Source of the DNA: an uncultured Planktomarina sp.
Lineage (GTDB): Bacteria; Pseudomonadota; Alphaproteobacteria; Rhodobacterales; Rhodobacteraceae
Direction: 5' to 3'
Assembly: GCA_905182535.1 (NCBI GenBank)
Contig: CAJJBZ010000001.1
Span: 62,001-126,000, forward strand
Length of the DNA stretch: 64,000 nt
The notes beneath the pieces are model-generated. The model was not told the origin of the DNA. It did not search any database and saw nothing but the letters and a program-made list of their open reading frames with translations. Every line of letters starts with the position of its first letter. Within the stretch, counting starts at the first letter, position 1. Position numbers and translations under genes: made by a program. This document shows positions 34,018-44,471 of this stretch, piece after piece.

Positions 34018-36749
34018 ATGCAAGTGGACATAATGGCAAAAAAGATGCTTATCGATGCCACGCACTCGGAAGAAACCCGTGTTGTTGTGGTCGACGGAAA
34101 CAAAGTTGAGGAATTTGACTTTGAGTCACAAAATAAACGGCAGATAGCCGGTAACATATATTTAGCGAAAATCACGCGGGTTGAACCGTCGTTACAGGCC
34201 GCATTTATTGACTACGGTGGAAATCGACATGGTTTTTTGGCATTTTCGGAGATTCATCCTGATTATTACCAGATCCCTGTTGCTGATCGTGAAGCACTTT
34301 TAGCTGAGGAGAAAGCCTATGCTGAATCGTTAGCGGCTGAGGTGGAACGTGAAGAGCAAAAACCAAAACGCAATCGTCGACGTAGGGCTAAACCCGCCAC
34401 GCAAAGTAATTCTGATCCTTTAGTGATACGTGATGTTGTCGCAGTCGACGGTATGGAAACCATTGATTTAAGTGATGATGATACTCAGGTAGCTGAAATA
34501 AATGTTCAAGATATTCAAGTGTCAGAGCCAAATGTGCCAGAAACTTTTGTATCTGTGGATGCTAGCTTTGAAGTTATACCTGCTAACAAAGCTGTCAGCG
34601 GGGATGCAACGCAAGATACAGTAGAAGTTGACGATAACGTGGATGAAGATGCCGATAGTGAGGATGATGATGGGATTGAATCTGTTGCTCAAGAAGATGA
34701 CAGTGACGAGGTTCGCCCAGTGCGCAATTCAGGTCTAAAAGATACAAAATACAAGAAGTTATCAAAGTACGTCAGATCATGCTTATACAAGTCGTAAAAG
34801 AAGAGCGTGGGAATAAGGGTGCTGCCCTCACAACTTACCTGTCACTGGCTGGTCGTTACTGTGTCTTGATGCCAAATACTGCTCGTGGTGGAGGCATCAG
34901 CCGTAAGATAACCAATGTAGTTGATCGCAAAAAACTTAAAGAAATTGCAAGTGAAACAGTTGATATCAATGGTATTGGGCTGATTGTGCGTACTGCTGGT
35001 GCAAAACGAACAAAAACTGAAATCAAACGTGATTATGAATATTTGCAACGTATGTGGGAGCAAATCCGGGCCTTGACTCTGAAATCATCGGCACCTGCGG
35101 CTATTTACGAAGAAGGCGATTTGATCAAACGATCCATTCGCGATTTGTACAACCGCGACATTGACGAAATTTTGGTTGAAGGTATTGACGGCTATCGTAA
35201 CGCTAAAGACACAATGAAAATGATTATGCCGTCACACGCCAAAAATGTTAAACATTACGTTGATACTGTGCCGTTGTTTGCTCGTTTTCAAGTTGAATCC
35301 TTCATGGATGGGATGTTCAATCCAACCGTACAGTTAAAATCTGGTGGTTATTTAGTCATTGGGATCACCGAGGCTCTAGTAGCTATCGATGTCAACTCTG
35401 GCCGCGCAACCAAAGAAGGAAGTATTGAAAAAACCGCATTGACAACGAACCTTGAAGCTGCGGACGAAGTGGCGCGTCAAGTGCGGCTGCGAGATTTGGC
35501 CGGCTTGATTGTGATTGACTTTATTGACATGGAAGAGCGCGGCAACAATACCGCTGTTGAAAAACGGATGAAGGAAAAGTTGCAAACAGACCGCGCCCGC
35601 ATTCAAGTGGGTCGGATAAGTGGATTTGGCCTAATGGAAATGAGCCGTCAGCGTTTGCGCCCAGGCATGCTGGAAGCCAGCACTCAGCCTTGTAGCCATT
35701 GTCACGGTACTGGTCTTATACGGTCGCAAGACAGTCTGGGGCTTACCATCCTGCGTGAGTTAGAAGAAGAGGGCGGTAGATCTCTGTCTAAAGAGGTTTT
35801 AATCAAAGCTCCTATCAGTATAGCAAACTTTTTGATAAACCAAAAACGAGAGCATATCGGCCAAATTGAGCAACGCTACGGGATGGCTGTGCGCATTGAA
35901 GCGGATCCATTCCTAATTAGTCCTGACTATGTCGTCGAAAAGTTTAAGACCGCGACGCGTTTAGTACCTGTGGCCTCTGCCACTGTAAGTTCGGTTGACA
36001 TTTCTTTGATGGAAGAGATTGATGAGCAGGTACCAGAGGATGATGTGGCTGATACTGTAGAAACAATAGCAGAAGATGAGGTGCCTAAAAAACGGCGTCG
36101 TAGGCGTCGTCGCCGGCGTGGTGGAAGCGATGCAGAAAACAATGAGGGTTTGACTGAAAATGGAGCTAATAATGTCGTGCCTGACGACGTTCCAGCAGTT
36201 TTACTTGATGCTGCTGCCGAAGCTATGAATGACGAAGAAAAGCCAAAACGCCGTCGCCGGACCCGTGGCGGATCTAAGGCCAAAGTTGCTGTATCTGAGA
36301 ATGATACTGCTGTTGAGGTTCTCACCCCTTTGGCGATAGCTACTTCTGAAACGGTTGCTGATACGTCCTTGGAAGCATCTATTGAAACTGTAACCCCTGC
36401 TGAGATCTCTACTGAAAAACCTAAACGTGTACGCAAACCCCGTAAAACAAAAGCACAACGGGAGGGCGAAGAAGTGGCTTTGGCTTCTAATGAGCCTATG
36501 ATTGAAGTCCCGATTGAAGCTACTGCCCCAGCCGCAGTCGAAACATTAGAAGCTGTAGCTAAGCCAAAAACGAAACGCGTCAGAAAACCAGCAGTTAAAA
36601 AGACTGCAGCGGTTGTAGTTGAGGCCATAAATGCGACTGTAGTTGCTGAGCCTGTGGTGGATGCAGTTGCCGTGGTGAAGGTGGAACCTGCGCCAGAGCC
36701 TAATCAACCTGTAGTGCCAAAAAAGCGTGGCTGGTGGTCACGCGGTTGA
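34018..36749 (+). CDS. rne: Ribonuclease E, frameshifted
   Basis: The first frame (34018-34797) gives the start KKMLIDATHSEETRVVVVDG, the S1 part with AAFIDYGGNRHGFLAFSEIH and an acidic insert. Near 34748 the sense moves to the next frame (YKIQEVIKVRQIMLIQVVKE) and runs to 36749; one missing A in an A4 run explains it. The catalytic core has the DNase-like site ALVAIDVNSGR and the zinc-link Cys pair CSHCHGTG. The C-terminal part is rich in Arg and Pro-Ala (KKRRRRRRRRRG), the scaffold of the degradosome. Start at 34018 fits AGGAGG 11 nt before; 34033 is possible. Essential in most bacteria, so an error is likely. Confidence 0.92.
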
Positions 36750-36769
36750 CCTTAGTAGATCAAAAACTG

Positions 36770-36797
36770 AAAAGGCCCTCTGAAAAGAGGGCCTTTG
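36770..36797. terminator. Bidirectional terminator between rne and the TusA gene
   Basis: AAAGGCCCTC (36771-36780) and GAGGGCCTTT (36787-36796) form a perfect 10-bp stem with a TGAAAA loop and A/T tracts on both sides. It can serve rne on the plus strand and the convergent TusA gene on the minus strand. Confidence 0.85.
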
Positions 36798-36827
36798 GTA
36801 ACAAGAATTCCGTTTAATAAAGTGTTT

Positions 36828-37058
36828 TCAACCCTGTTTGCGGATTAAAAAACTCAGTTGCCCATTTTTAGAATTTTGCGCCAAGAGATCGTGACCAGCA
36901 TCAATACAGAAATGCGGTACATCAATGATGGAAGCCGGATCATCGGCGCGCATATGCAGAACAGTACCATTAGCCATGGACATCAAACGCTTGCGCGCCT
37001 TCAGCACTGGCAGTGGACAAAGTAGCCCAATCGTATCTAGTTCTTCGTCCCAATCCAT
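36828..37058 (-). CDS. TusA-family sulfurtransferase
   Basis: A 76-residue small sulfur carrier. The signature CPLPVLKARKRL holds the persulfide Cys at about residue 15, preceded by DTIGLLCPLP, and the second half (GTVLHMRADDPASIIDVPHF) completes the two-layer fold. TusA-type proteins relay sulfur for tRNA thiolation, molybdenum cofactor or sulfur oxidation. No partner genes are near, so the pathway is open. Divergent from ccdA. Confidence 0.92.
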   Translation of the reverse strand: MDWDEELDTIGLLCPLPVLKARKRLMSMANGTVLHMRADDPASIIDVPHFCIDAGHDLLAQNSKNGQLSFLIRKQG

Positions 37059-37173
37059 TCTAATTGACTTAGGGGGGATGTTTCACTTTGTCCACATAGA
37101 TATGATGACCTTGTGGATGACCGCAGGCACGTAATAGCCTAAGGAGGGTATAAATAGCCAAAAGGTGCCTTTG

Positions 37174-37926
37174 ATGTTTGGAATTGATTTATGGGATGCA
37201 AGTTTGCTGCCTGCAATGGTTGTTGCCCTGATAGGTGGGCTGATTAGCTTTGCCAGCCCCTGCGTGCTGCCCATTGTTCCACCCTATCTCGCCTATATGG
37301 GCGGAGTGAGTATGGATGAGATGAATTCAACTGCCCAAGCGCGTCGGCGTACGGTTTTAGCATCTTTATTCTTTGTTTTAGGTCTTTCGACCGTGTTTAT
37401 ATTGCTGGGGTTTACCGCTTCCAGTTTGGGACGGTTATTTTTGTCTAATCAAGATTGGTTTGTGACCGGGTCCGGTTTGATGGTCATGGTTTTTGGTGCA
37501 CATTTTTTGGGTTTAATACGGATTGGTATCTTTGACCGTGAAGCTCGCATCGATGGTGGTGATCGAGGTGGGTCCGCCTTTGGTGCCTTTATCTTAGGAT
37601 TGGCCTTTGCTTTTGGCTGGACACCCTGTTTAGGCCCAATCTTAGGGGCGATCCTCGCATTGGCTGCAGATACCGCAAACCCAGCTAAAGGAGTGATTTT
37701 GTTGACCATCTATGCTGCAGGCTTAGGTATCCCCTTTATTTTGGTTGCGATATTTTTTCCTTCATTAAAGGGGATCATGAGATGGATGAAGCGACATATG
37801 CAACGGATTGAACGGACAATGGGTTTGCTGCTATGGACTGTGGGCTTAATGATGGTCACAGGACAATTCACGCGCTTTAGTTGGTGGATTTTGGAACAAT
37901 TCCCTGCCTTGGCCGCACTGGGATAA
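37174..37926 (+). CDS. ccdA: CcdA-type cytochrome c biogenesis/thiol-reductant membrane protein
   Basis: A 250-residue inner-membrane protein with six hydrophobic segments. Cys pairs for electron transfer lie in the first helix (SFASPCVLPIVPPYLAYMGG) and at the fourth (FGWTPCLGPILGAILAL). It passes electrons from cytoplasmic thioredoxin to periplasmic thiol proteins, for cytochrome c assembly. I start at ATG 37174, 8 nt after AAAAGG; GTG 37165 is possible. Family length is normal. Confidence 0.92.
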   Translation: MFGIDLWDASLLPAMVVALIGGLISFASPCVLPIVPPYLAYMGGVSMDEMNSTAQARRRTVLASLFFVLGLSTVFILLGFTASSLGRLFLSNQDWFVTGSGLMVMVFGAHFLGLIRIGIFDREARIDGGDRGGSAFGAFILGLAFAFGWTPCLGPILGAILALAADTANPAKGVILLTIYAAGLGIPFILVAIFFPSLKGIMRWMKRHMQRIERTMGLLLWTVGLMMVTGQFTRFSWWILEQFPALAALG

Positions 37927-38303
37927 TGTAAGTTTGTTCCAATCAATTTGTTAGTAAAGCCTAATATTTCAAGGTATCAAAGGCATAATTTACAAAACTC
38001 AGAGTATTTAATTTTTTATTGGGTCTCAAGTAATTCGCGCTGCTAGCTAGACCTTCATAGTGCCGTGGGCATCTAGCGAGATCGGCCTATATTTCTTCTG
38101 CTGTAGCTTATTATAAGACCAGAAAATCGGTTCATATGATACGCCTTTAATGGGTATCGGCTGGCTCTCAGCGGGCAAAGAGACCCCAAATATATTCCGT
38201 TGGCGTACTTACTCTGTTCGGTATTTGGCCATAGCTAACAGCGCATCGCATATTATACCTGAAGATAGGATTTAGTTGTAGTTAAAGCTTTGTGTTAAAG
38301 GTC
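37927..38303. other. Intergenic stretch
   Basis: About 377 nt between ccdA and the convergent alkylation-repair gene; no gene, tRNA or strong hairpin seen. Confidence 0.5.
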
Positions 38304-38984
38304 CTATGGCAGCAGACGGCTCGCGTCTTTACGAGCAAAACTTCGCATTTTAGTACCATGTTCCGCCAAAAATATGGCTGCTCGTTCTGGATCCTTGCGG
38401 GATAGTTCAAACACCCAAGACCCTACGGCTTTTTGTATGACTGTATTCTGATCTTCGGTATAGCGCGCAGCCCAACCTAGAGCTTGCTCGCGAATGGCTA
38501 AGTTATGTGGCTTTGGGTTGCGGTGTTTAGTCCACGGTAATGTGATAGTGAGTGCCGCACAACGAGACCAGACATGCAGGCTTTGCGTCCACGCTTCAAC
38601 ATTTTGAATCCGTGATGGATCAGAATTTAATCTCCGATGGCCGGCTGAGCAAAGATGATCAGAGATTACAGGACAATCTACGTCAGGTAACCAAGATTGG
38701 ATTAGTGTCCATGCCTCGATATCGTCTGGGCGAATGCGGGCCTGGGTCAATAGTTTAGCAGCACAAATCCGCGCTTCATGGGCGTTGCAGTCCCAGAGTT
38801 CAGCGGCTAACAGTAGACGCTCGTCAAGTGGTAATTTTTGGCGCCAGAGACGCGCTTGATTATCTATAACAGGGTTGGTGAGGCCCCAGTATGCCCGTTC
38901 AACCTTGTGATGGGCGCGCATCTGAGTGGCTTTACCTGGCACCTCGTGGATTTGCAGAGCAGCAATTGCATCTTCGAGTAGCAT
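38304..38984 (-). CDS. DNA alkylation repair protein (AlkD/HEAT-like)
   Basis: A 226-residue all-helical protein of the AlkD family of DNA glycosylases, built of HEAT-like repeats. Segments such as MRAHHKVERAYWGLTNP, AAELWDCNAHEARICAAKLL, DIEAWTLIQSW and ALGWAARYTEDQNTVIQKAVGSWVFEL match the family, including the Trp/Asp/Arg pattern (W, D and R in WELW, WALI and REQAL positions). It would remove 3- and 7-alkylated purines. Start ATG 38984; the gene stands alone. Confidence 0.82.
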   Translation of the reverse strand: MLLEDAIAALQIHEVPGKATQMRAHHKVERAYWGLTNPVIDNQARLWRQKLPLDERLLLAAELWDCNAHEARICAAKLLTQARIRPDDIEAWTLIQSWLPDVDCPVISDHLCSAGHRRLNSDPSRIQNVEAWTQSLHVWSRCAALTITLPWTKHRNPKPHNLAIREQALGWAARYTEDQNTVIQKAVGSWVFELSRKDPERAAIFLAEHGTKMRSFARKDASRLLP

Positions 38985-39212
38985 GTATTTTCCGCCTTTT
39001 AGTGTTTACGAGGGTCAGGCAGTGGTACACTGGCCTTGTCGTTCTCGAGCAACCATACTGATGGCCCTAGATGTATTAATAGAGCTTAAACGTCCACCCT
39101 CTGTGCTGACATAGTTTCCTTAGAGGTGTTATATTTTTGCTATACATAGATTTTGATTTGATAGAACTACGGTTAGCAGATTCTAAGTCGATAATTATCA
39201 TATTTTAAAGAT
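38985..39212. other. Intergenic stretch
   Basis: Space between the start of the alkylation-repair gene and the 3' end of glmS; no gene seen. Confidence 0.4.
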
Positions 39213-41033
39213 TTATTCCACAGTTACGGATTTAGCCAAATTGCGAGGTTGATCGGCATCAGTACCTTTTGCAACTGCAGTATAATACGCCAACAGCTGC
39301 GCGGGGACAGCATAAATTATTGGTGTGATCAACTCAGGTGCCGCCGGCATACTGATTGTCGCCCAAGTTCCATCCGATGCGGCGTTTAATCCTTGTTGGC
39401 AGGACAGCAGTAAAACCTTGCCCGCGCGGGCCATTACTTCTTGCATGTTGGATACTGATTTTTCGAACAACGCATCCATAGGCGCTAAAACTACAACTGG
39501 GACTTTTTTGTCGATTAGCGCAATTGGCCCATGTTTTAGCTCTCCAGATGGATAACCTTCAGCATGTATATAGCTGATCTCTTTTAATTTTAATGCGCCT
39601 TCCATGGCGAGAGGATACATCGAACCCCTTCCCAAAAAAATTATATCTTGCGCTGTAGCCAATTTTAGGGCCACTTTTTGTACGGCTACATCAATGCTCA
39701 AAGCTTGACTGATCAATCGAGGAATACAATTTAAATCTGTGATATATCCCTGATACTGAATATCATTTATTACGCCCTTAGCGTGAGCAATTTTGACGGC
39801 CAGTAAGGCTAGAACGGTGAGTTGTGCAGTGAAGGCTTTGGTGGAAGCCACACCAATCTCAATACCTGCATATGAGGGCAAAACTAAGTCACTCTCTCTG
39901 GCAATTGAGCTTTCTGCCACATTTACCACAGATAAAATTGTAGCACCTTTAAGAGCCATGTAGCGAAGCGCTGCCAAAGTGTCTGCAGTTTCGCCTGATT
40001 GACTTACAAAGATAGCTGTGGTTCCGGGGGTCACGGGTGGCTCACGATAGCGAAATTCGGATGCCACATCCACTTCTACGGGTATCCGGACAATTTTTTC
40101 AAACCAATATTTAGCAACGTGACATGCTAAAAAAGCTGTCCCACATGCTACCATTGTAATGTTCGATCTTGCCTAAATTAATATCATTGCTAGGCAACTC
40201 AATATTTTTATCATCTGCACTGATGTAGTTCTGTAGAGTGTTTGTAAGTACCGAAGGCTGCTCGGCAATCTCTTTGGCCATGAAGTGCTTGTAGCCAGCC
40301 TTATCAATACGGGCTGAATCAATTGTAATTTTTTTATCTCGGTTGACTAATTTATTATTTTTATCAGTAATTTCGAGAGAGTCTCGAGTAAGAACGGCAA
40401 AGTCCCCCTCATCCATATAGCTGATACGATCTGTTAATGGTGCCAATGCGATAGCATCAGAGCCCACATACATTTCGCCGTCACCGTGACCGATTGCCAG
40501 TGGTGATCCTTTCCGAGCCGCAATCATTAGGTCTTCTTCGCCGTGAAAAAGAAAGGCCAAAGCAAAGGCTCCTTCTAAGCGGGCAACTGTTTTTTGAGCA
40601 GCCAGACGCGGGCTATCGCCCTGAGATAGATAATGTTGCGCTAAAAGTGCTACGGTTTCAGTATCAGTGTCGGTCTTATGATAAAGGCCCAATTGCGCCA
40701 ATTCTTCGCGCAGCTCTTTGAAGTTTTCAACAATACCATTATGAACTACAGCTACTTTGTTTTCACTGGTTATAGGATGAGCATTTTTGTAGAGGGGACG
40801 CCATGAGTGGCCCAGCGTGTGTGGCCAATACCGGACTTTCCGGCTAGGGGCTCATGCACCAAGAGATCTGAAAGGTGTACCAGTTTACCTACAGCACGCC
40901 TTCGTTCCAGAGTGCCGTTGTTTACCGTGGCAATCCCTGCGCTATCATAGCCGCGATATTCCAGACGTTTAAGTGCTTCTACCAAAATTGGGGCCACCTG
41001 GTGTTTTCCTAATACCCCGACTATTCCACACAT
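39213..41033 (-). CDS. glmS: Glucosamine-6-phosphate synthase, frameshifted twice
   Basis: Three frames give one GlmS of about 606 residues. [15 protein letters not shown] supplies the N-terminal nucleophile Cys of the glutaminase domain, and GHTRWATHG is intact. Near 40790 one A is missing from a run (STKNAHPI expected), and near 40165 a second indel links KIE to [15 protein letters not shown]. The two SIS isomerase domains follow ([34 protein letters not shown]) and it ends LAKSVTVE. The product makes glucosamine-6-P for the cell wall and LPS. It is essential, so errors are likelier than loss. glmU stops 5 nt before the start. Confidence 0.92.
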
Positions 41034-41037
41034 ATTG

Positions 41038-42384
41038 TTATTCCTTTTTTGTGGCTTTGAGGGCACGCAATTTTTTCATCAGCTTTACCGCTAACCAGGT
41101 CTTATTTTCTTGCTTGGCGCGGCCGATGGCTAGGTCGCCGCTGGGGACGTCGCGGACAATCACTGAGCCGCTAGCTGTCATGGCCTCTTGACCCACGGAC
41201 ACTGGTGCAACCAGCATAGTATTTGAGCCAATAAAGGCATCTTCACCGATGATTGTATGATGTTTCATCACGCCGTCATAGTTGCAAGTAACTGTGCCAG
41301 CTCCAATATTTGCGCGGGCACCCACTGTTGCATCACCTATATACGAGAGGTGATTTACCTTTGAGCCTTCGGCCAAGAGACTCCCTTTTATCTCAACAAA
41401 ATTTCCAATTTTGACATCCTCGGCTAACTCTGATCCCGGGCGCAGGCGAGCATATGGACCCACCACGCAGCCGCGAGAGACATGTGCGCCCTCTAAATGC
41501 GAAAATGCTCTAATGCGTGACCCAGTTTCGACTGTCACTCCAGGGCCAAAAATCACGTTTTGCTCTACAATAGAATCACGGCCAATAAACGTATCGTAGG
41601 AAAAATGAACGCTTTTAGGATCGGGCATGGTAATACCGTTTTCCAAAGCCTCATTTCTGCGACGGGTTTGAAATGTATGTTCGGCTTGGGCCAGTTCAAC
41701 CCTGCTATTGATGCCAAGCGCCTCCGTTTCGAAACAGCGCACAACTTTGCAGGGAGCCTCATGGGCTACGGCTTTAGCCACAATATCGGTTAGGTAATAC
41801 TCGCCCGAAGAATTTTCATTATCAATTTCTGAAAGTAATTTGAACAGTAATGGCCCTGCCACTGCCATCACACCGCTGTTACATAGGGTAATTGATTTTT
41901 CTGCGTCAGAGGCGTCTTTGAATTCCACAATACGCTGCAAATTGTCATGATCCGTGATCAGCCGGCCGTAGGGACCGGGATCTTTTGCTTCAAATCCAAG
42001 CACAGAGAGCTCCGAGTCGGAGAGACTATTGTTTAATGCTATCAAAGTCTCGGTCTTAATAAGGGGTGTGTCACCATAAAGGACGATGACATTACCATCA
42101 AAGTCAGCCAAGGACGCTCGGGCTTGATCCACCGCATGGCCAGTGCCTAATTGTTCAGATTGGATAATTATTTCTACGTCAGAATTTTGATTTATAGCTA
42201 CGCCAGCCACCGCGTCTGCACCATGACCTGCGATGATGATACAGCGTTCAGGGGCCAGTGACTGACCTGCCATCATGGCATGTACTAGCATTGGAGCGCC
42301 GGCAATTTCGTGTAATACTTTGGGTAAATCAGATTGCATCCGCGCGCCTTTTCCAGCGGCTAAGATGACGAGAGCAATACTCAT
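41038..42384 (-). CDS. glmU: Bifunctional GlcNAc-1-P uridyltransferase/GlcN-1-P acetyltransferase
   Basis: A 448-residue GlmU. The uridyltransferase domain has [36 protein letters not shown] and [10 protein letters not shown]; the left-handed beta-helix acetyltransferase has [20 protein letters not shown], then [20 protein letters not shown] and CNYDG with [12 protein letters not shown] start at ATG 42384, just before [13 protein letters not shown]; the frame extends upstream only by chance. It makes UDP-GlcNAc from GlcN-1-P. Operon glmU-glmS on the minus strand, divergent from the phosphatase gene. Confidence 0.96.
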   Translation of the reverse strand: MSIALVILAAGKGARMQSDLPKVLHEIAGAPMLVHAMMAGQSLAPERCIIIAGHGADAVAGVAINQNSDVEIIIQSEQLGTGHAVDQARASLADFDGNVIVLYGDTPLIKTETLIALNNSLSDSELSVLGFEAKDPGPYGRLITDHDNLQRIVEFKDASDAEKSITLCNSGVMAVAGPLLFKLLSEIDNENSSGEYYLTDIVAKAVAHEAPCKVVRCFETEALGINSRVELAQAEHTFQTRRRNEALENGITMPDPKSVHFSYDTFIGRDSIVEQNVIFGPGVTVETGSRIRAFSHLEGAHVSRGCVVGPYARLRPGSELAEDVKIGNFVEIKGSLLAEGSKVNHLSYIGDATVGARANIGAGTVTCNYDGVMKHHTIIGEDAFIGSNTMLVAPVSVGQEAMTASGSVIVRDVPSGDLAIGRAKQENKTWLAVKLMKKLRALKATKKE

Positions 42385-42502
42385 AGTGGGATCTAAGTCC
42401 TTTATTAAACGATTAAGTCCTTTTAAGGGTATAAGGGAATTCGACAAGCGTTTATGTGCAATTATGCTGGTTGCCAAAATGCGTAACAAAAGAGGCGATA
42501 AT

Positions 42503-43171
42503 ATGCTCAAACCCTGCGTTGTTTTTGATCTCGATGGCACGCTTGCAGACACTAGTGGCGATTTACTGAAGGCTGCAAATGCGTGTTTTATAGGTCTTGG
42601 CTTAGGTGAAATTCTGAATGCGCCCAACGATAGTGGAATTGCGTTGCGGGGCGGGCGGGCCATGTTGACCGCTGGGTTTGAACGGGTTGGCTGGCAGGAT
42701 ATGTCGGAGGTTGATCGTCAATATCCTATTTTATTGCAGGCTTATGGCCAAGATATTGCATCGTTAACTGTGTTTTATCCCGGTGCTTTGGCGGCGGTCG
42801 CTGCACTCAGTACTGCAGGCTTTGCGGTCTCTATCTGTACTAATAAGCCTGAAAGTTTGGCCGTCCAGCTGATCAAGGCGCTTGGGGCCACAGAGGTTTT
42901 TGATGCATTGGTAGGTGCAGATACTTTGCCAGTGCGCAAACCTAACCCTGCGCCGTTTTGGGAGGCAGTGGACCGTGCAGGTGGGGATCGAAGTCGCGCT
43001 TGCTTGATTGGGGATACCATAACTGATCGCAGCACTGCGTCCAATGCAGGTGTACCGTCGGTGCTGGTGACCTTTGGCCCCAGTGGCGCTGATATGGCCT
43101 CACTGGCACCTGCTGCCTTATTGCAAGACTTTGCTGACTTGCCTGATTTGGTAGCTCAGCTGATTGGCTGA
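42503..43171 (+). CDS. gph: HAD-family phosphatase, phosphoglycolate phosphatase type
   Basis: A 222-residue haloacid-dehalogenase-like phosphatase: motif I FDLDGTLADT, motif II ICTNKPES, motif III KPNPAPF and motif IV IGDTITDRSTA. The cap domain fits phosphoglycolate phosphatase, which salvages 2-phosphoglycolate. The start at ATG 42503 is preceded by AGAGG; the open frame runs far back into glmU by chance. Exact substrate within the HAD family is less sure than the class. Confidence 0.88.
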   Translation: MLKPCVVFDLDGTLADTSGDLLKAANACFIGLGLGEILNAPNDSGIALRGGRAMLTAGFERVGWQDMSEVDRQYPILLQAYGQDIASLTVFYPGALAAVAALSTAGFAVSICTNKPESLAVQLIKALGATEVFDALVGADTLPVRKPNPAPFWEAVDRAGGDRSRACLIGDTITDRSTASNAGVPSVLVTFGPSGADMASLAPAALLQDFADLPDLVAQLIG

Positions 43172-43262
43172 AATAACAAATCATAAATATCTGTGATATT
43201 TGAAATGGTTTGTGGGTCTGTTTTCATCTGCTTGATTTGGGGTTCAGCAATTTTTTAATAGT

Positions 43263-44409
43263 TTGCGACATCCCGCTGTAAACACCATTGCCTTTGTAGC
43301 CACCAAGCCCATTACCTACAATGTGAATGATGTATTTATCGGTAATTTAACCCAGCAAGAACTTATCCTGGACGAGGGCATTGCTGCGGCTTTAGCCGTG
43401 CTACAACATGTACGGATTCACCATTATAATGAGTCGGAGGGTGAGGCGGTAGAGGCTGCGATGCTTGGGAAGGAATTTGCCGCCCAAGTAGGTGCTAAAT
43501 ATCGCCTTGCGGTGGCATCAGGTGGGTATGCTTTGGTAGCGGCCTTGCGCGTGGTTGGAGTTAAGTCCGGTGATAAAGTGCTGACCAATGCTTTCAAATT
43601 AGCTCCTGTATCGGGGGCGATTGCGTCTGTAGGAGCGGAAGCTGTCTTTGTGGGGGTCGCAGAGGGCTAAGTAATTGATCTCGATGATCTGGTTACCAAA
43701 GCCCATCAAGCCGATGTGTTAATGCTGTCACACATGCGTGGACATATCGTTGATATGGATGCTTTGATGGCACTGGCACGGGCTCATAACTTATTGGTCA
43801 TTGAAGACTGTGCCCATATCATTGGTGCCAAATGGGGTAATATTTGGTCCGGGCGTTGAGGGGTTATTGGTTGCTATTCTTGTCAGACTTACAATCACGT
43901 AAATTCCGTTGGGGGTGGGCTCTTAATTTGTAATGACGATGAGATTATGGCCCGCGCTATTCTGTTGTCGGGTAGCTATATGGTCGATGGAAAACACTGG
44001 GCAGGGCCACCGCCAGCGGCTTTTGATGCCATCCGTTTGGTAACCCCAAATATTTCCGGCCGCATGGACAATCTCCGTGCGGCTATTTTACGTCCACAAT
44101 TGCGTCAGTTGGACAGTGCCGCGCGTATCCGGATGTGGTCGATAGCATCTTGGCTAATATGGTAGGTTTGGCGCCTCTGATCAAGTCGGCTTTGCCAGCC
44201 GATACGACAGCTGGACCTATGCGACCTATGCGCTCAGTACGCCGATGCCCGCAAGCGACCGTGTGTTGCAAGGTATTATGGATATGCGTTTGCCCTGACT
44301 TTCTCACTCGAAGATTGCTCTATGGTAGCTCGAATTATCAGCAAGGGAGTGGCGCTGGTGTTGGATGTAAACGAGCGGGGCTAGGGCTATTAGCAGCGGG
44401 CTCGCCCTG
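43263..44409 (+). pseudogene. Decayed DegT/DnrJ/EryC1/StrS-family aminotransferase
   Basis: Pieces align in order with one PLP aminotransferase: GKEFAAQVGAKYRLAVASGG and KVLTNAFKLAPV; after an in-frame TAA at 43668, VIDLDDLVTKAHQADVLMLS and NLLVIEDCAHIIGAKWGN; after an in-frame TGA at 43857, CYSCQTYNHVNSVGGGLL, then ISGRMDNLRAAILRPQLRQL. Beyond that the middle C-terminal part is mostly deleted and the end (RYDSWTYATYALSTPMPASD, then MDMRLPLTFSLEDCS) is in other frames. Several independent stops, shifts and a deletion show true decay. The active-site Lys is replaced: the SxQTYxHxNS context reads YNHVNS. Confidence 0.85.
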
Positions 44410-44471
44410 AGGCTAGACAATAGTCTTTAAATTTGCAAAAAATGAACAAGCGTTCAATAAAGGGATCGACT

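Noticed and set aside
35927..36628. 233-codon antisense ORF over the rne C-terminal part
   Set aside because: A shadow of the Ala/Pro/Arg-rich low-complexity scaffold; no independent signals.
41034..41037. Possible glmS ribozyme upstream of glmS
   Set aside because: glmU ends 5 nt before glmS, leaving no room, and the ribozyme is a Firmicutes-type element.
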